DNA from: Edaphochlamys debaryana
Taxonomy: Eukaryota; Chlorophyta; Chlorophyceae; Chlamydomonadales
Direction: 5' to 3'
Assembly (NCBI GenBank): GCA_016858145.1
Contig: JAEHOE010000013.1
Span: forward strand, 62,001 to 126,000
Length of the DNA stretch: 64,000 nucleotides
The notes beneath the pieces are model-generated. The model had not been told where the DNA came from. It did no database searches and was given only the letters and a program-made list of their open reading frames with translations. A program made the position numbers and the translations under genes. Within the stretch, counting starts at the first letter, position 1; each line of letters starts with the position of its first letter. Of this stretch, positions 19,161 through 30,061 are shown piece by piece.

Positions 19161-22100
19161 ATGGAGGGCAACGCCTCTCGCAGGCGCCTGACAGTCCTGG
19201 CGGGACAGCTGGGAGCCCAGCCGCCCAGCGCGACCAGCGCTACGGCGGTCGCTGGCGCCCCGAACCCTGGCATCGCGACATCGCCGTGCGCTGGCGCCAG
19301 CGCAGCCAACGGCAGCGGGCTGCTGGCGGGAATGGTGGCCATCGTGACAGGTGGGACGACAGCTTTGTGGCTCAGGGGGAAGAGGGCTCAGGCCGTTTGG
19401 GCGCTTGCGGGAATGGTTGGGATCGTGGCGGTTGGGCTGGTGCCAGCGGCAGCGTCGCCTCCCGGCAGCACGGTGACAGCAACAGCCGCACCTGCTCGGC
19501 GGAGCTCTAGGCTCAGGGCCTCAGAGCGCTGGCCTGCGCCCCTCCAGGCTCACAGCCGCCACCCCTCCCGGTCCACGTCCCGCCCCCGCCCCCCCAGGCG
19601 GCGGCAAGGGCATTGGCGCGGCTGCGGCCCGGCAGATGGCAGCGCAGGTGGGGGGCACTGGGAGGTGCCGGGGGGCGAGCCCTGCACTCTGCAGAGACCG
19701 GCCGGGGCGGTGCCTGCATGCAACGCGAGAGCCGGGGGGGTGCCGGGCACCGGCCATGCAGCCCCGGTGCAGCCGGGTCCCACGCAGGGCGCTGGGGAGG
19801 AGGGTGGGATCGTGCGGAGGGCCGGAGGCTGACCCGGACGCAGGGGGGAAGCTGCGGGGAGGGGACCCCCCAGGCAGTGCCGCCCCAGCACCAGCCGAGC
19901 CCCCGCAGCGGACGGGCAGCCCCCCGTGCCCCATGCCCCGCGCCGCGCTGGGTGCGGGGCTCACGCCGTGGAGCGGGGGTGCAGCCGGGGTGCCGGGCTG
20001 GGCGGGGGGGGCCACGCGGATGAGGCCATGGCGGAGGCGGAGGCGGAGGCGGGGTCGAGAGCAGGGACAGCGGCAGGACCCCCTCCGCTGCCCCCGCCCA
20101 GTGCACCGCCATCCGTTCTCCCTCCGGGGCCTACACCGGTGTGTGCGTCCACGGTCACTGGCGCCCCCACTGGCGAGGTGAAGCCATCCCGCTCAGCTAC
20201 AACCCCCCCTCCCACACGCCCTGCATCTACGCCCCCCCCTCCCTCCCCCCCCCTCCCCCCCCCAAGGGCGCCTCCGTGCTGGTGACCGACCTGGACCCGG
20301 ACGCCGCGGCGGGGGTGGCGGAGGCCATCGTGGAGGGGGGGGGCCGGGCGGCGGCGCTGGCGGGGGACGTGACGGCGGCGGGGTTCGCGGAGGCGGCGGT
20401 GGCGGAGGCGGTGCGGGCGTTCGGGGGACTGCACGTGATCGTCAACAACGCAGGTGTGTGTGGGGGGGGCGAGGGGGGGAGGGAGGGGGGGGGGTTTCTC
20501 GGAGGGCGTCATGGCCTGCGGGGCGGGGCGGGCAGGCGGTGCCCTCCAGCTCCCTCCGCCCCCATGCCTCTGCCCTTAGCCCGGGCCCTGACCCCCTTCC
20601 CCTTGCCCCCCCCCCCCCAGGCTACACGTGGGACGGCGTCATCCACAAGATCACCCCCGACCAGTGGTGCGGGGGGGGGGGGGGGCGCCTGGCTGGGCCG
20701 GCCCCGACTGGTGCGGGCCGGCCCGGCAGCAGCGGGCGCGTGCAGCCCCTTCGGGGCGGAGGGAAGGTACTCGGGAGCGGGGTGCGCACAGCGACCTCCA
20801 CAGGGTCATGGCCCCCGTCAGCGGTCGATGACCGGCGCAGCTCAACGGGTGAGAGGGGGGGCCCTACCCATGCCGCCCGCCTCGCTGCTCCCCCTCCCCT
20901 CCCCCACCCAACCCTTAACCCCCACCCCCCAGGGCCGCCATGCTGGATGTGCACTGCACCGCCCCCTTCCGCCTCATTCAGGTGAGGGAGGGGGAAGTGG
21001 GGGCGCAGGGAGGAATGGGGAGGGGTGAAGATGGAGGGAGGCAACGGAGACAGACACACACCCAACCACCCCGGCCCTGCCCCCCCTCCCCCCCAGGCTG
21101 CGGCTCCCGTGATGCGGGACGCGGCCAAGGCGGAGATGGATCGGGACGGCAGGGCGCAGCCCAGGTGGGGTGTGTGTGTGGAGCGGGGGTGTGCCGGGGA
21201 TGGGAGGAGTGGCGCGGGAGGGTGGAGCACGGGGCAGAGGACGGGGTGCGGGGTGGCAGGGTGAGGCGGCGGCAGGGAGGGCGGCTGCCGTGAGGGAGCA
21301 GGCGGGACGGTGGCAGACCGGATTGGTGGCAGGGCGGGGCGAACAGGGACGAACGCGCTCACCCTTGGGCATTGGGTTTGGTAGTGAGGGATGGGGCGGG
21401 GGCGGGGGCTGCCGTGCCTTCTCCGCTACAGAGGGCCGGCGGCACGGGGACTTTGGGAGGCGCACCAAGGCCGGAGAGCACGCGATAAGGCGGTGCAGAT
21501 CACGGAGCCTGGCGGAGGATGACGGCGCCTTGAAGGCCCCTCCTCCCCCTCCCCCTCCCCCGTGTCCCCCCCCTCTACCCCCCCATCAGGAGCATTATCA
21601 ACATCTCGTCCACCTCGGGCACCCACGGCAACGCGGGACAGGCCAACTACGCAACCGCCAAGGCAGGGGCAGGGGGCGGTTGGGGGAACGGCAGGGGGAA
21701 GGGAAGGGGTCTGTACGACGCTCGGGCATGTAAAGGCTCAACGTGGGGCTGGGGTCGGGGAGCATGCACAACCCGCACCGGCGTCCGGGGGCGTAGCTGC
21801 CCTCCTGTGCATGTTCCCCACGTGTGCCCACCCCACGTGCCCGTCTCGCGCCCCCTCCCCCCCAGGCCGGCGTGGTGGGCCTCACCAAGGCGGTCGCCAA
21901 GGAGTGGGGGCCCTTCAACATCCGCTGCAACGCCATCGCCTTTGGGCTGATCGACACGCGCCTCACGCGGCCCAAGGAGGGCGGGGAGAGCATCCAGGTG
22001 GGGGGAGGGGGGGGCGGGGGGCGGGGGCTGCGTGCGTGGGGCGTGGGGGCGGGTCAGAGCCGCTAGAGAGGCTGGGTGGCCTGTGAGGTGGTGCGGTGGT

Positions 22101-22772
22101 GTGAGGGCCGAGCTGTGGAGTCCCAAGCTCCAAGGGCCGCTGGACGGCTGCTGAGGGAGGCGGGTGGGGCTGATGGGGCTCGGGCGTGGGCAGGGGCCCC
22201 GCGGCCCCCGACCGCCCGTGCAGCGCTCTGCGCCGCGGGCCCCTGGGACCCCGCCCTCGGCCCCTGCAGGGCGTGTGGGGACCCGCAGCACCGCGCCTGC
22301 CCACCTGCCCGCCTGCCCACCACCGAGGTGCCGCCCTCCGCCCACGCCCCTCCCCCCCCCCCCGCAGGTGGGCGGCAAGACGGTGCCGCTGGGCATTCCC
22401 TCGGCGGACTCGTACTGGTGAGGGGGGGGAAGGGGGGGGTAGCGTGGGAGGAAGGAGGTGGCGGTCGGGCTGGGGTCCATGGGCGTGGGCGGGTGGTTCA
22501 AGCCCGGACTGGGGCGGCGCCACTGCCCCACCTCCCTAGAACGGCTAGGAGCCAGGCCCTGTGCCGCCATCCGACCCAGTTGACCCTTGCCTCCCCCCTG
22601 CCTCCTTCCCTCCCTCCCCATCCCTGTAAGGTCCGCCGCCAAGCAGTTCATCCCCCTGCGCCGGGTGGGGTCCGCCGAGGAGGCCGCGGGGGCGGTGGTG
22701 GCTCTGGCCTCCCCCCTGACGGCCTACGTGACGGGGCAGGTGCTCGAGGTGAACGGAGGCTCCTTCATGTGA
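19161..22772 (+). CDS. Short-chain dehydrogenase/reductase, FabG-like
   Basis: Ten exons (19161-19350, 19598-19647, 20267-20453, 20621-20666, 20933-20981, 21097-21164, 21590-21662, 21866-21997, 22368-22417, 22631-22772) join in phase to 328 residues. It is a classical SDR with an NAD(P)-binding TGGGKGIG at 63-70, DLD near 90, NNAG at 140-143, a catalytic S204-Y217-K221 set in NISS...YATAK, and a C-terminal VTGQVLEVNGGSF. This matches bacterial 3-oxoacyl-ACP reductase FabG and related oxidoreductases; the true substrate is not readable. About 55 Ser/Ala-rich residues precede the Rossmann fold and may be an organelle-targeting peptide. The intron directly after the K221 codon starts with GC rather than GT, and two acceptors end AAG. 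TGTAA at 23526 is a candidate polyadenylation signal. Confidence 0.88.
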
Positions 22773-25397
22773 GGAGAGGGGAGGGCAGGGGGAGGAGAGG
22801 AGAGGAGAGGGGGTGGAGAGGGGCTGGCGGGCGCGTGGTGCCCATGCGGGGCGCTGGCGGCTCCGTTTGACGCCCCGGTGTAGGCGGCTCCGTTGCACCC
22901 CCCGGGCGCAGAGGGGCCTGGGGCTGCACACAGTGCACAGGGGCTGAGGGGGGGTGTCTGAAGCTGAGAAGCGGGAGAGCGTCTTTACGCCTGCGCCAGG
23001 GAAGCTCAGCTTGCGATGGTACATACCACCGAGAAGTCCAGAAGAGCTCCACGCCGCGGTGAGGTGTCGTCCAACCGAAGGCTGAGGCTGGAGAGTGGCG
23101 GGGGCTGAGGGGGGGTGTGCGGCGTGACGGACTGCAGGGTCTGCCGGGCAGGCGGAAGGCGGCATCGTACGTGATGGGCCAGCCAGCTAGCTTGCAGGGG
23201 GCTGCCGCCAGGGGCGCTCAGCCGAGGGGATGAGGGGGCTCCAAGGGACAAACCGTGGGGCGGGGCGGGGCAGCGCAGCTGCCGGCATCGTGCGCCGGCA
23301 TTGGTGGGGAGGATCTTTCCTGATGGCAATCTGTTCCCGGCGCTGCGGCGGGGTTGCGTTGTCGATGCAAGGTGGGCACGGCTCCGGGGCCCCACGCACC
23401 GGCCGGCCATGGCTGCACGCGGATGGGCATGATGCGGGGTCGTCGGGTGTGGAGGCCCCGAGGACGACATGAGCCTGGATGGGCGCAAGCGACACACGGG
23501 CTCAACGTGCGCTGGGGCGCAAGCGTGTAACACAGGTGTTCCGAACTGCTGGGCCACTGCGGCAGCATCCGCACGGCTGCCAAGGGGGCTAGGGCTCAGG
23601 CGGCGCGGGCGGCTCGAGCGAGGGCCCTGGGTTGGCACCAGCGGTACCTTCGTGGCAGCCCGTGGCCCCCGGCAGGTCCCCCAGCCCGGCACATAGCCTC
23701 TGTCCGCCGCCTTGCCCTTTCCCGATAGCTGCGCCATGCATCTAGGTGCTGCTGCCGCTGATGTGCTCGCGTCCTGGGCTGGCCAAAGGGACGTGTGTCC
23801 AGTGAAGCAAGAACAAGTAACGTGAGGATGAGTGCGCCCCGAAGCGCCTCTCCCAGACCGCACGCACGACACGGGCCACGGCTTGGCTGCGGTGGGGCCA
23901 GGGGTGCCTCGCAGCGGAAGGCTAACATGGAGCGAGCCTCTCATCACCAGAAGTCGGGAGGTGCTTACCGCCCCTGCACGCCTGGAGCCCGCCCGCTGCG
24001 CCCCCCGCGGTACCTTACTTGCCAATGCAAGCCCTCGCTCTGCCCTCCCGCCCTCCGCAAGCAAGCGTTTTATTCCTCTGGCCCGCGGCCCGTATGGGAG
24101 GTAATGTCTACCAATCAAAGACCAGCCCAGGCACAATGAGTCCCAGACACACGAAAGCCACTCAGTCCATAGCTCCCAACTCGCTATGCCACTTGCTTGC
24201 TCCACCCGCACACCGCACACCGCTCGTCCAGGACTACCAAGATGCCCCTTTCGGCATCCCTCCCTCCATTCCCCGCAATGACGGTTTACACGTACGGCAG
24301 CGGCACTCTGCCGTACAAGCCCCAGATTTCGCAGTACTCACAGAAGACCCCAGGCGCTGCTGTGCACGCCCTGCCTCAGAGTGTGCTCTCCACAGACCCC
24401 AGGAACTCAAGCGGTCCCCGCCCCAACTCAAGTAAAAGGTTTGAATGCATGCTGCAACGAGGGCAGATTGCATCGACGGCGTGCCCGCAGCCAGAAGGTT
24501 GGCGTGCACTGGGCATGCATTCATTGATTGCGACTGAGGCATCCACGCGGCACACCGGCCTGGAGCCACCTGCCATAAATACCGAGACACCCAACCAGGG
24601 CCAAGAGCAGTACATATTGTTGAGCTAGTGGGTCATTCCCACAGCCGCGGCATGTGCAAACCAAAACCCGCCCGCCGCACTGCAACCAAGCAGGAACTGC
24701 CATGAGGCGGCGCGCCTCGAAACCGCCCCAAGTGCTCGCCGCCCGTCACGCCAACGACATGCAGAAAGCAATGCAACTGACGACGCTTCTTTGAAAGGAA
24801 AGCCCATGTGCGTACATACAGGGTGTCAGTGCAAAGCAGCACGCCACCAATGGAGCAGATACACGGCTCCACACTCCACACACAAACAATGCCACGAAGA
24901 CTTTCGCTTGCACAAAGCGTCTTACGCCTTCAGTCAGGGACAGGGTGAACGCCACGGGAATCATTGAGGAGCAAGGTAAGCACTACAGGCACGCAGCCTT
25001 TGCCACACTGAAACCCACTAATAAGGAAATGAAATGTACGCAGCTGCCATCGAAGCTAGGAACACGCCGCACAGACTGCTGCATAACCCCTCAAACTTCG
25101 CGGTGTAATACATAAACAACTAGATATGCGCAAGCTGCGCAATGGCCCGCACCCGCAGTCCACCGTCAGAGTCCTACGGGTGTGCCCCTGCTGTCACCGC
25201 ATGCACAGCAAGTGGCACCGGTCCGGGCAAGAGGGCCGTTGGAGAAGCGCATGCCAGCCGCGTTGCTTCCTTGCACGCGCGGGACAGAGCACAGAGAAAG
25301 TTGAGCCCCGGGGGGGGGGGGGCACGCATATATAGGTACGTAACACACAGCCGCCAAGCTCCAGGGCAGCCCGCCTACGCCGGGGCACGCTGCCTCG
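22773..25397. other. Convergent intergenic region
   Basis: This region separates the dehydrogenase stop (plus) from the stop of the large low-complexity gene (minus). It holds both 3' flanks. There is a copy of the PsbP-intron repeat at about 22951-22984, a direct repeat of GGCTGAGGGGGGGTGT at about 22944 and 23104, and a poly-G run at about 25310-25322. From about 24.1 to 25.1 kb the base composition is less GC-rich, as expected for UTR. No gene motif was found. Confidence 0.5.
23526..23530 (+). terminator. Candidate TGTAA polyadenylation signal
   Basis: TGTAA is the usual polyadenylation signal of volvocine algae. This plus-strand copy lies about 750 nt after the dehydrogenase stop codon and is the first I found downstream. 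Confidence 0.4.
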
Positions 25398-28300
25398 TCA
25401 CACCCCCAGCTCCGCCGCAGTCCAGGCCCAGGCCGCGGCCTCCGGCGCCAGCAGGGGCCAGGGCGCCCGCAGCTGCGGCGGCAGAGCCACCAGAGCCGCC
25501 AGCGCCCCCAGCGCCACCGCCGGCGGTGCGGGCGCCCCCTGCGCGGCGGGCTCGGCGGCGGCCGAGGGCGGGACCTGCAGTCCGGCAGCTGCCGGGGGCG
25601 GGGGCTCAGCGGGCCGTACAAGCGCCCCTTTGATGGCCGGTGGCAGAGTGGCGGTTTCCGTGGGCAGCGGCGGGGCCGCCGGCGCCGGGCCTGCTGGGGT
25701 CACAGCTGCGGCACCGCCCGGGGCTGGTGGCCGGCCCGCATCCGTCCTCCGCCCCCAGGCCGCAGCCTCTGGGGCCATGAGCGGCCAGGGCGACCGCAGC
25801 TGCGGCGGCAGGGGCACGAGCTCCGCCAGGGAGGGAGCGGGCGGCTCGGGCTCGGGCGAGGCGGGCTCGGAGCAGGGGCCGGGGCCGGCGGCGGGGGCCG
25901 GGGGCGGCGGGGCCGGGGCCGCGGCTGCTGCCTCGGCGGGTGCGAGGGAGCCGCAGGAGGCCAGCAGCGGCCAGGGGTCGGAGGGGCGCATGAACAGGCT
26001 CCGCGCGGAGCGAGCCAAGTCCAGCCGCCAGGGGGCGACCGTGCCCGTGCCCGTGCCCGTGCCGCCCGGGGCCGCGGGGCCGGGGCCGGGAGCCAGGGCG
26101 GCCGCAGCCGGGGCGGCTGCAAAGGCGGGGCTTCCGGCGAAGGCCGCAAAGGGCGAGGGGGCGACCTGGGGCAGGGCGGCGGGCCGCTGGTGGCCGGCGG
26201 CGGCGCCCTCCGTGTCGCAGCTGCTGCTGCCGCTCCGGCGGTTGACGGAGGCATCATCCCCGGAGACCCCGTCCGCGCAGGCGGCGGGCAGGTCGGGGGA
26301 ACCGCTCTCGGCCACGCCGCGACCCGGCCGCGGGGCGGGGCCCGCACTGCACTCCCGCCCCACAGCGGCCCCGGGCCCACTGCCAGCCCCCGCTGCGACG
26401 GCGGCTGCGGGCTCGGCCGCGGGGGCTGCGGCGTCGTCCGCCGCGTGGGGCAGGTCGGGGCCGAGGGCGGGTTCCTCCCACAGCAGGGCGTGCAGGTCCC
26501 AGGGCGCCAGGGGGCCGCTCAGGGGCCCACAGTCTGGGGCCGCCAGGGGGTCCGGCCACAGGCCGTCGAGGCCCGCCGGGGCGTCTGCGACCAAACCGTC
26601 GTACGGATCTGGATCACCAGCCGTTGCCGTACAGGCGCTCGAGCCCGTGTCGAAGAGATCCCACAGGTTGCTCAGCGTGTGGAGGTCTGGCAGGCTGGCG
26701 GCGGAGGGCTCCGGCGAGTCCCACAGCCCCGACAGCCCCTCATCATCGCCGCCAGACCTGCTGTCGCTGCCGCTGCCGCCAGCGCCGCCGTCGGCGTCAA
26801 CTGCGTCGCCGCCGCCGTCGTAGCCCAGGGCCACCATGAGGCAGGTGGCGGCGGCTGCCGCTGCCGCCGCCGCCGCCTGCGCGATCTTGAGCGCCTCGCC
26901 CTCGCCCAGGTCCGCCACGTGCGCCGCGCGGCCGCCGTGCGCCGCTGGCGCCGCCACCGCCGCCGCCGCCTGCGGAGCCGGCAGGGTCGCCTGCGTAGCA
27001 ACGCTGACGGAGCGCACGCCGCCGGCAGCGCCTGCCTTGCTGGTGGCGCCCTGGATCCGGCGCTGAGGTGGTGGCGGCGGCGCAGGCAGGTGAGCTCGGG
27101 CGCCTGCACCGGCACTGCTGCCGCTGCCGCAGCTGCCGGCCGCTGCGCCGGCGCTCTCCGGGGAGTCGCCCCAGACGCCCTCGCCAGCGCGTCGCCCCAG
27201 CAACAACCCGTCCTTGCCGGGGCCCGCCCGAGCCCGCTTGCCGCTGCCGCCGCCGTCAGGGCTGCGGCCAGCCGGGGGAAGCCGCTTGCGGGGGCCCAGG
27301 GCGGGCGCCGGCGCTCTCGGAGCCGCCCCGGGGACCGCAAGTGCCCCACCCACCGCCCCGCCATGCGGACCCAGCAGGGTCAGTGAACCAGGCGCAGACG
27401 TGGGGTCGGGCCCAGCCCCGAGGTGGGGCTCAGCAGCCCCCGGTGCTGGCGAGTTCCATACCTCCGCTGGCCATAAAGCGCCTGCCTCCACCCCCTCCAC
27501 CGCCTCCCCGGACGCAGCTGCGTAGGCGCGGCGCCGCGCCCCCTCGTCCCCCCAGTGCGGCCCCACCGCCTGGGCGTAGGCGCGCAGGAGGGCCGCACCG
27601 CCGCTGGCGCCAGCGCCGGAAGGGGCGGGGGCGGGGGCGGAGGCGGCGCCGCGGAGGACAGCGTAGAAGCGCTTCTGCGGTGCGAACAGGTGAGGGGAAA
27701 AGGGGGGACGCAGACGTGGTTCTGGACGTTTCGGCGCCACTCCCCCGCATCCCGCTTTCCCCCGTTGGCTTGCCCCAGACTCCGCTCGGAGAGCGGAGCA
27801 GGGGCTACGCCTATGCAATCGCGTCGCAGCGTGCACCCGTGCGTGATTCTCTCTACGATGTAGACAGTGCCCCAGCGTAGAAGCAGAGTGCCGTCTGAAC
27901 CAAAGAGCAGAACGCAGGGGCCGCGGGAAGCCCTGGCGAGGGACGCGGGCGCTCCGTTTGCGGACCGCCGACGCGACGAGGCGCGCGTGCCACGCATGCT
28001 GCATTAGGCGTGTCGCGTACATTATAGCCTCGTCGCGTGTTGCAGCGCGACGGGGTGCACGTGCAGTGCCGCTCGTGCCACGCCGCCACGCGGCCTCCCT
28101 CCCCCCGCAGCCCCCTCCGCCGTCTGCGACCCACCGGCGACCCACCGGCCATGCACACCCAACAAAGTCCCACTTCCACTAAAAGGGGGGCAAGCCCGGA
28201 CTGCTGCGCAGCTCAGTGGTTTGGTTGTGGCGGGGAGTCGCCTGCATCGCCCCTGCCGGTCTAAGCCGGTACTGCCGCCCCCCCTCCCCCGAGTCCCGCC

Positions 28301-28542
28301 GGCTATTCATTCGCTTTGCTGGCCGTTCTCAGCCCGCTCTGGTGAACTGCCAGCCTTGGTGCAAGCCCCTCGCCTGGGCGTTCCACCTGGGCGTTCCACC
28401 CATCTCCGCACCCGCTCTGCTTCCCCTCCCACCGCCCTCCCGCCAACTCCCTTCCGGCCCCTCCAGCCCCCTCCTCCGGCCCCCCCCCCCCACCTTGGCG
28501 TCGTTGTCACTGCGGGTGGCCAGGTCCTGCGCAATCAGCTTC
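25398..28542 (-). CDS. Large low-complexity protein, probably nuclear (5' end unresolved)
   Basis: I do not recognise this protein. The main exon, 27674-25398, is open for 758 residues after a strong acceptor (pyrimidine-rich tract ending CACCGCAG). An upstream exon at 28542-28494, encoding RKLIAQDLATRSDNDAK, joins in the same phase; earlier exons and the start codon are not resolved. The main exon begins KRFYAVLRG and has a bipartite basic cluster (PRKRL...GKRAR). An alanine run follows, then an acidic Asp/Gly/Ser region, and finally Pro/Ala-rich sequence. The motif LPPQLR(S/A)PWPL(M/L)APEAAAW occurs twice near the C-terminus, the second copy almost at the end, with a weaker DPWPLLAS before them. 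A transcriptional regulator is possible but is inference. Confidence 0.55.
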
Positions 28543-30061
28543 CTGCTCGGGCGGGGGGGGGGGGGGGGGCAGCATGGTCGGCGGGGGGGGCGGGCGCTCA
28601 AACATCGGCCAGCAGGGTGGCGCGGGAACTGAGGTTTTCTGAGACTAAGCAGCCCTGAGATCAAGCTGAGGCCACGCCTCTCCATGCTTCAGCCTGACTG
28701 AACGGTGGAGAGCTGGTGCCGTGCTCCCCCGCCAGTGCCTCATGAACCACAGGGCCCCCTGCACCCGCAGACCCCATGGCCAGGGCTGGCCCCCTATCGT
28801 GGACTACTGGTATCAATCAAAGAAGCTTGTCTTTGGGATTGAGGGCGCTCAGGACCTGGCATGGTTTCGAAAGGGCTCACGTACTAGGCGCGTACTCAAG
28901 TGCGGGCGTACAGGACGTCAACAGACGTCCGTCTTTATCACGTACCGTGCCTAACGTGTACCAACGTCGCCCTACGCCACGCAACAGGCGCGCCAGGCCG
29001 CGTACGTTACCCTAAGCAGCGTGTATGGATAGCCCGAACGACGCAGCCCGCCTAAACGCCGTGACCAGATTTGCTCGTCTCGTGTGGCAATTGAAACCGA
29101 CCGACAGGTGTCGTGCTTCGTCTCCCGGCAACGTGCAACGCTTCTTGCCCGGGCCCCGAGCTCACCAGCGGCTTCCATGAAGCATATGCAGCCGCGCGAG
29201 AGCGGCCAGCTCGTCATCTAACCAAGGCCCGCGTCGCCGCGCCGACGTCTCGCAGGACGCGCCTTCAGCAGGTGAGGTTGCAGCTGCTATGGGAGGGGAT
29301 GACATGGTTGCCGCGCGGCGAGGCTTCACTTGCGCGTTGACATCCACACAAGCCAGAGGTTTCGCACGCACGCGTTGGCCAGCCCTTACAGAAACGGCAT
29401 CCGTGCAGGATTTGCTTTGTGAAGAAGTGGTGTCGGGCTTTGAACGCTCGCTGCACAACGCGCCAGAGTTTTGCTAATCGATCAGGTCGATCGCGGGATC
29501 CAGTCGCAACGTCGCGCAAGCGTTCGTCGCACGCTGCTAGCACTGTGTTGGAAGGCTGGAAAACACGCAGGAGCACGACCGATGATTCTTGAGTTGCCGG
29601 TTGGTCGCGGACGTCTCGTCGAGCGCGCGTTGCGACGTCGGGGGCGTTGGGGGGGCGCCGGGGCCGCGGGGGGGCGGGGGCATGGCGGGGTAACGCCCGG
29701 CAACGGCACGCGTGACCTCCCTCCCCCAGACAGCTCTCGACGTGGACAGATGTCAAACTCGCGTGCAAGCGCAAGATTTAGTCGTAGGGTAGCCCTGCAG
29801 AACACTGCAAACCTTCAGAAAGTGTACGCCTTGCAAACCTGCGACTTCCTTGAAGCGCGCGGTGAATGTTCAACAGTATAACTAGGTAGAGTTTGTGCGA
29901 TAACGAGGGCTTGGCCCGTGGTTGCACGATCGCCGAGTGCACCTGGGGGCATCCGTTCGGACCCAGCAGAGCCGTAAGATACATATTCTCTCTTCTAGCC
30001 GTCCCTCGAGCACGACAGCTGCAGGCCACTGAAGCCTGCTGGAACGCTGAACCCGGATGGC
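28543..30061. other. Divergent region between low-complexity gene and SMG9
   Basis: This stretch should hold the missing 5' exons and promoter of the minus-strand gene and the promoter of SMG9. A poly-G run lies at about 28553-28569. From about 28.8 to 30.0 kb the base composition is more mixed, with many CG-rich short motifs and no recognisable coding family. Confidence 0.4.

Noticed and set aside
23006..24220. 404-residue minus-strand open frame downstream of the dehydrogenase
   Set aside because: There is no family motif, no splice structure, and equally long open frames overlap on the other strand; it is explained by base composition.
24197..24628. 144-residue plus-strand open frame starting near 24197
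   Set aside because: It lies in the less GC-rich intergenic/UTR stretch, lacks any recognisable domain and has no splice partners.
25398..27674. RNase H1 N-terminal (viroplasmin-like) domain at KRFYAVLRG
   Set aside because: Only a handful of residues resemble that domain's start, and the conserved downstream residues are not visible.
27675..28145. N-terminal extension of the low-complexity protein in one continuous frame to 28145
   Set aside because: A clear pyrimidine tract and CACCGCAG acceptor precede 27674, so the upstream part reads as intron.
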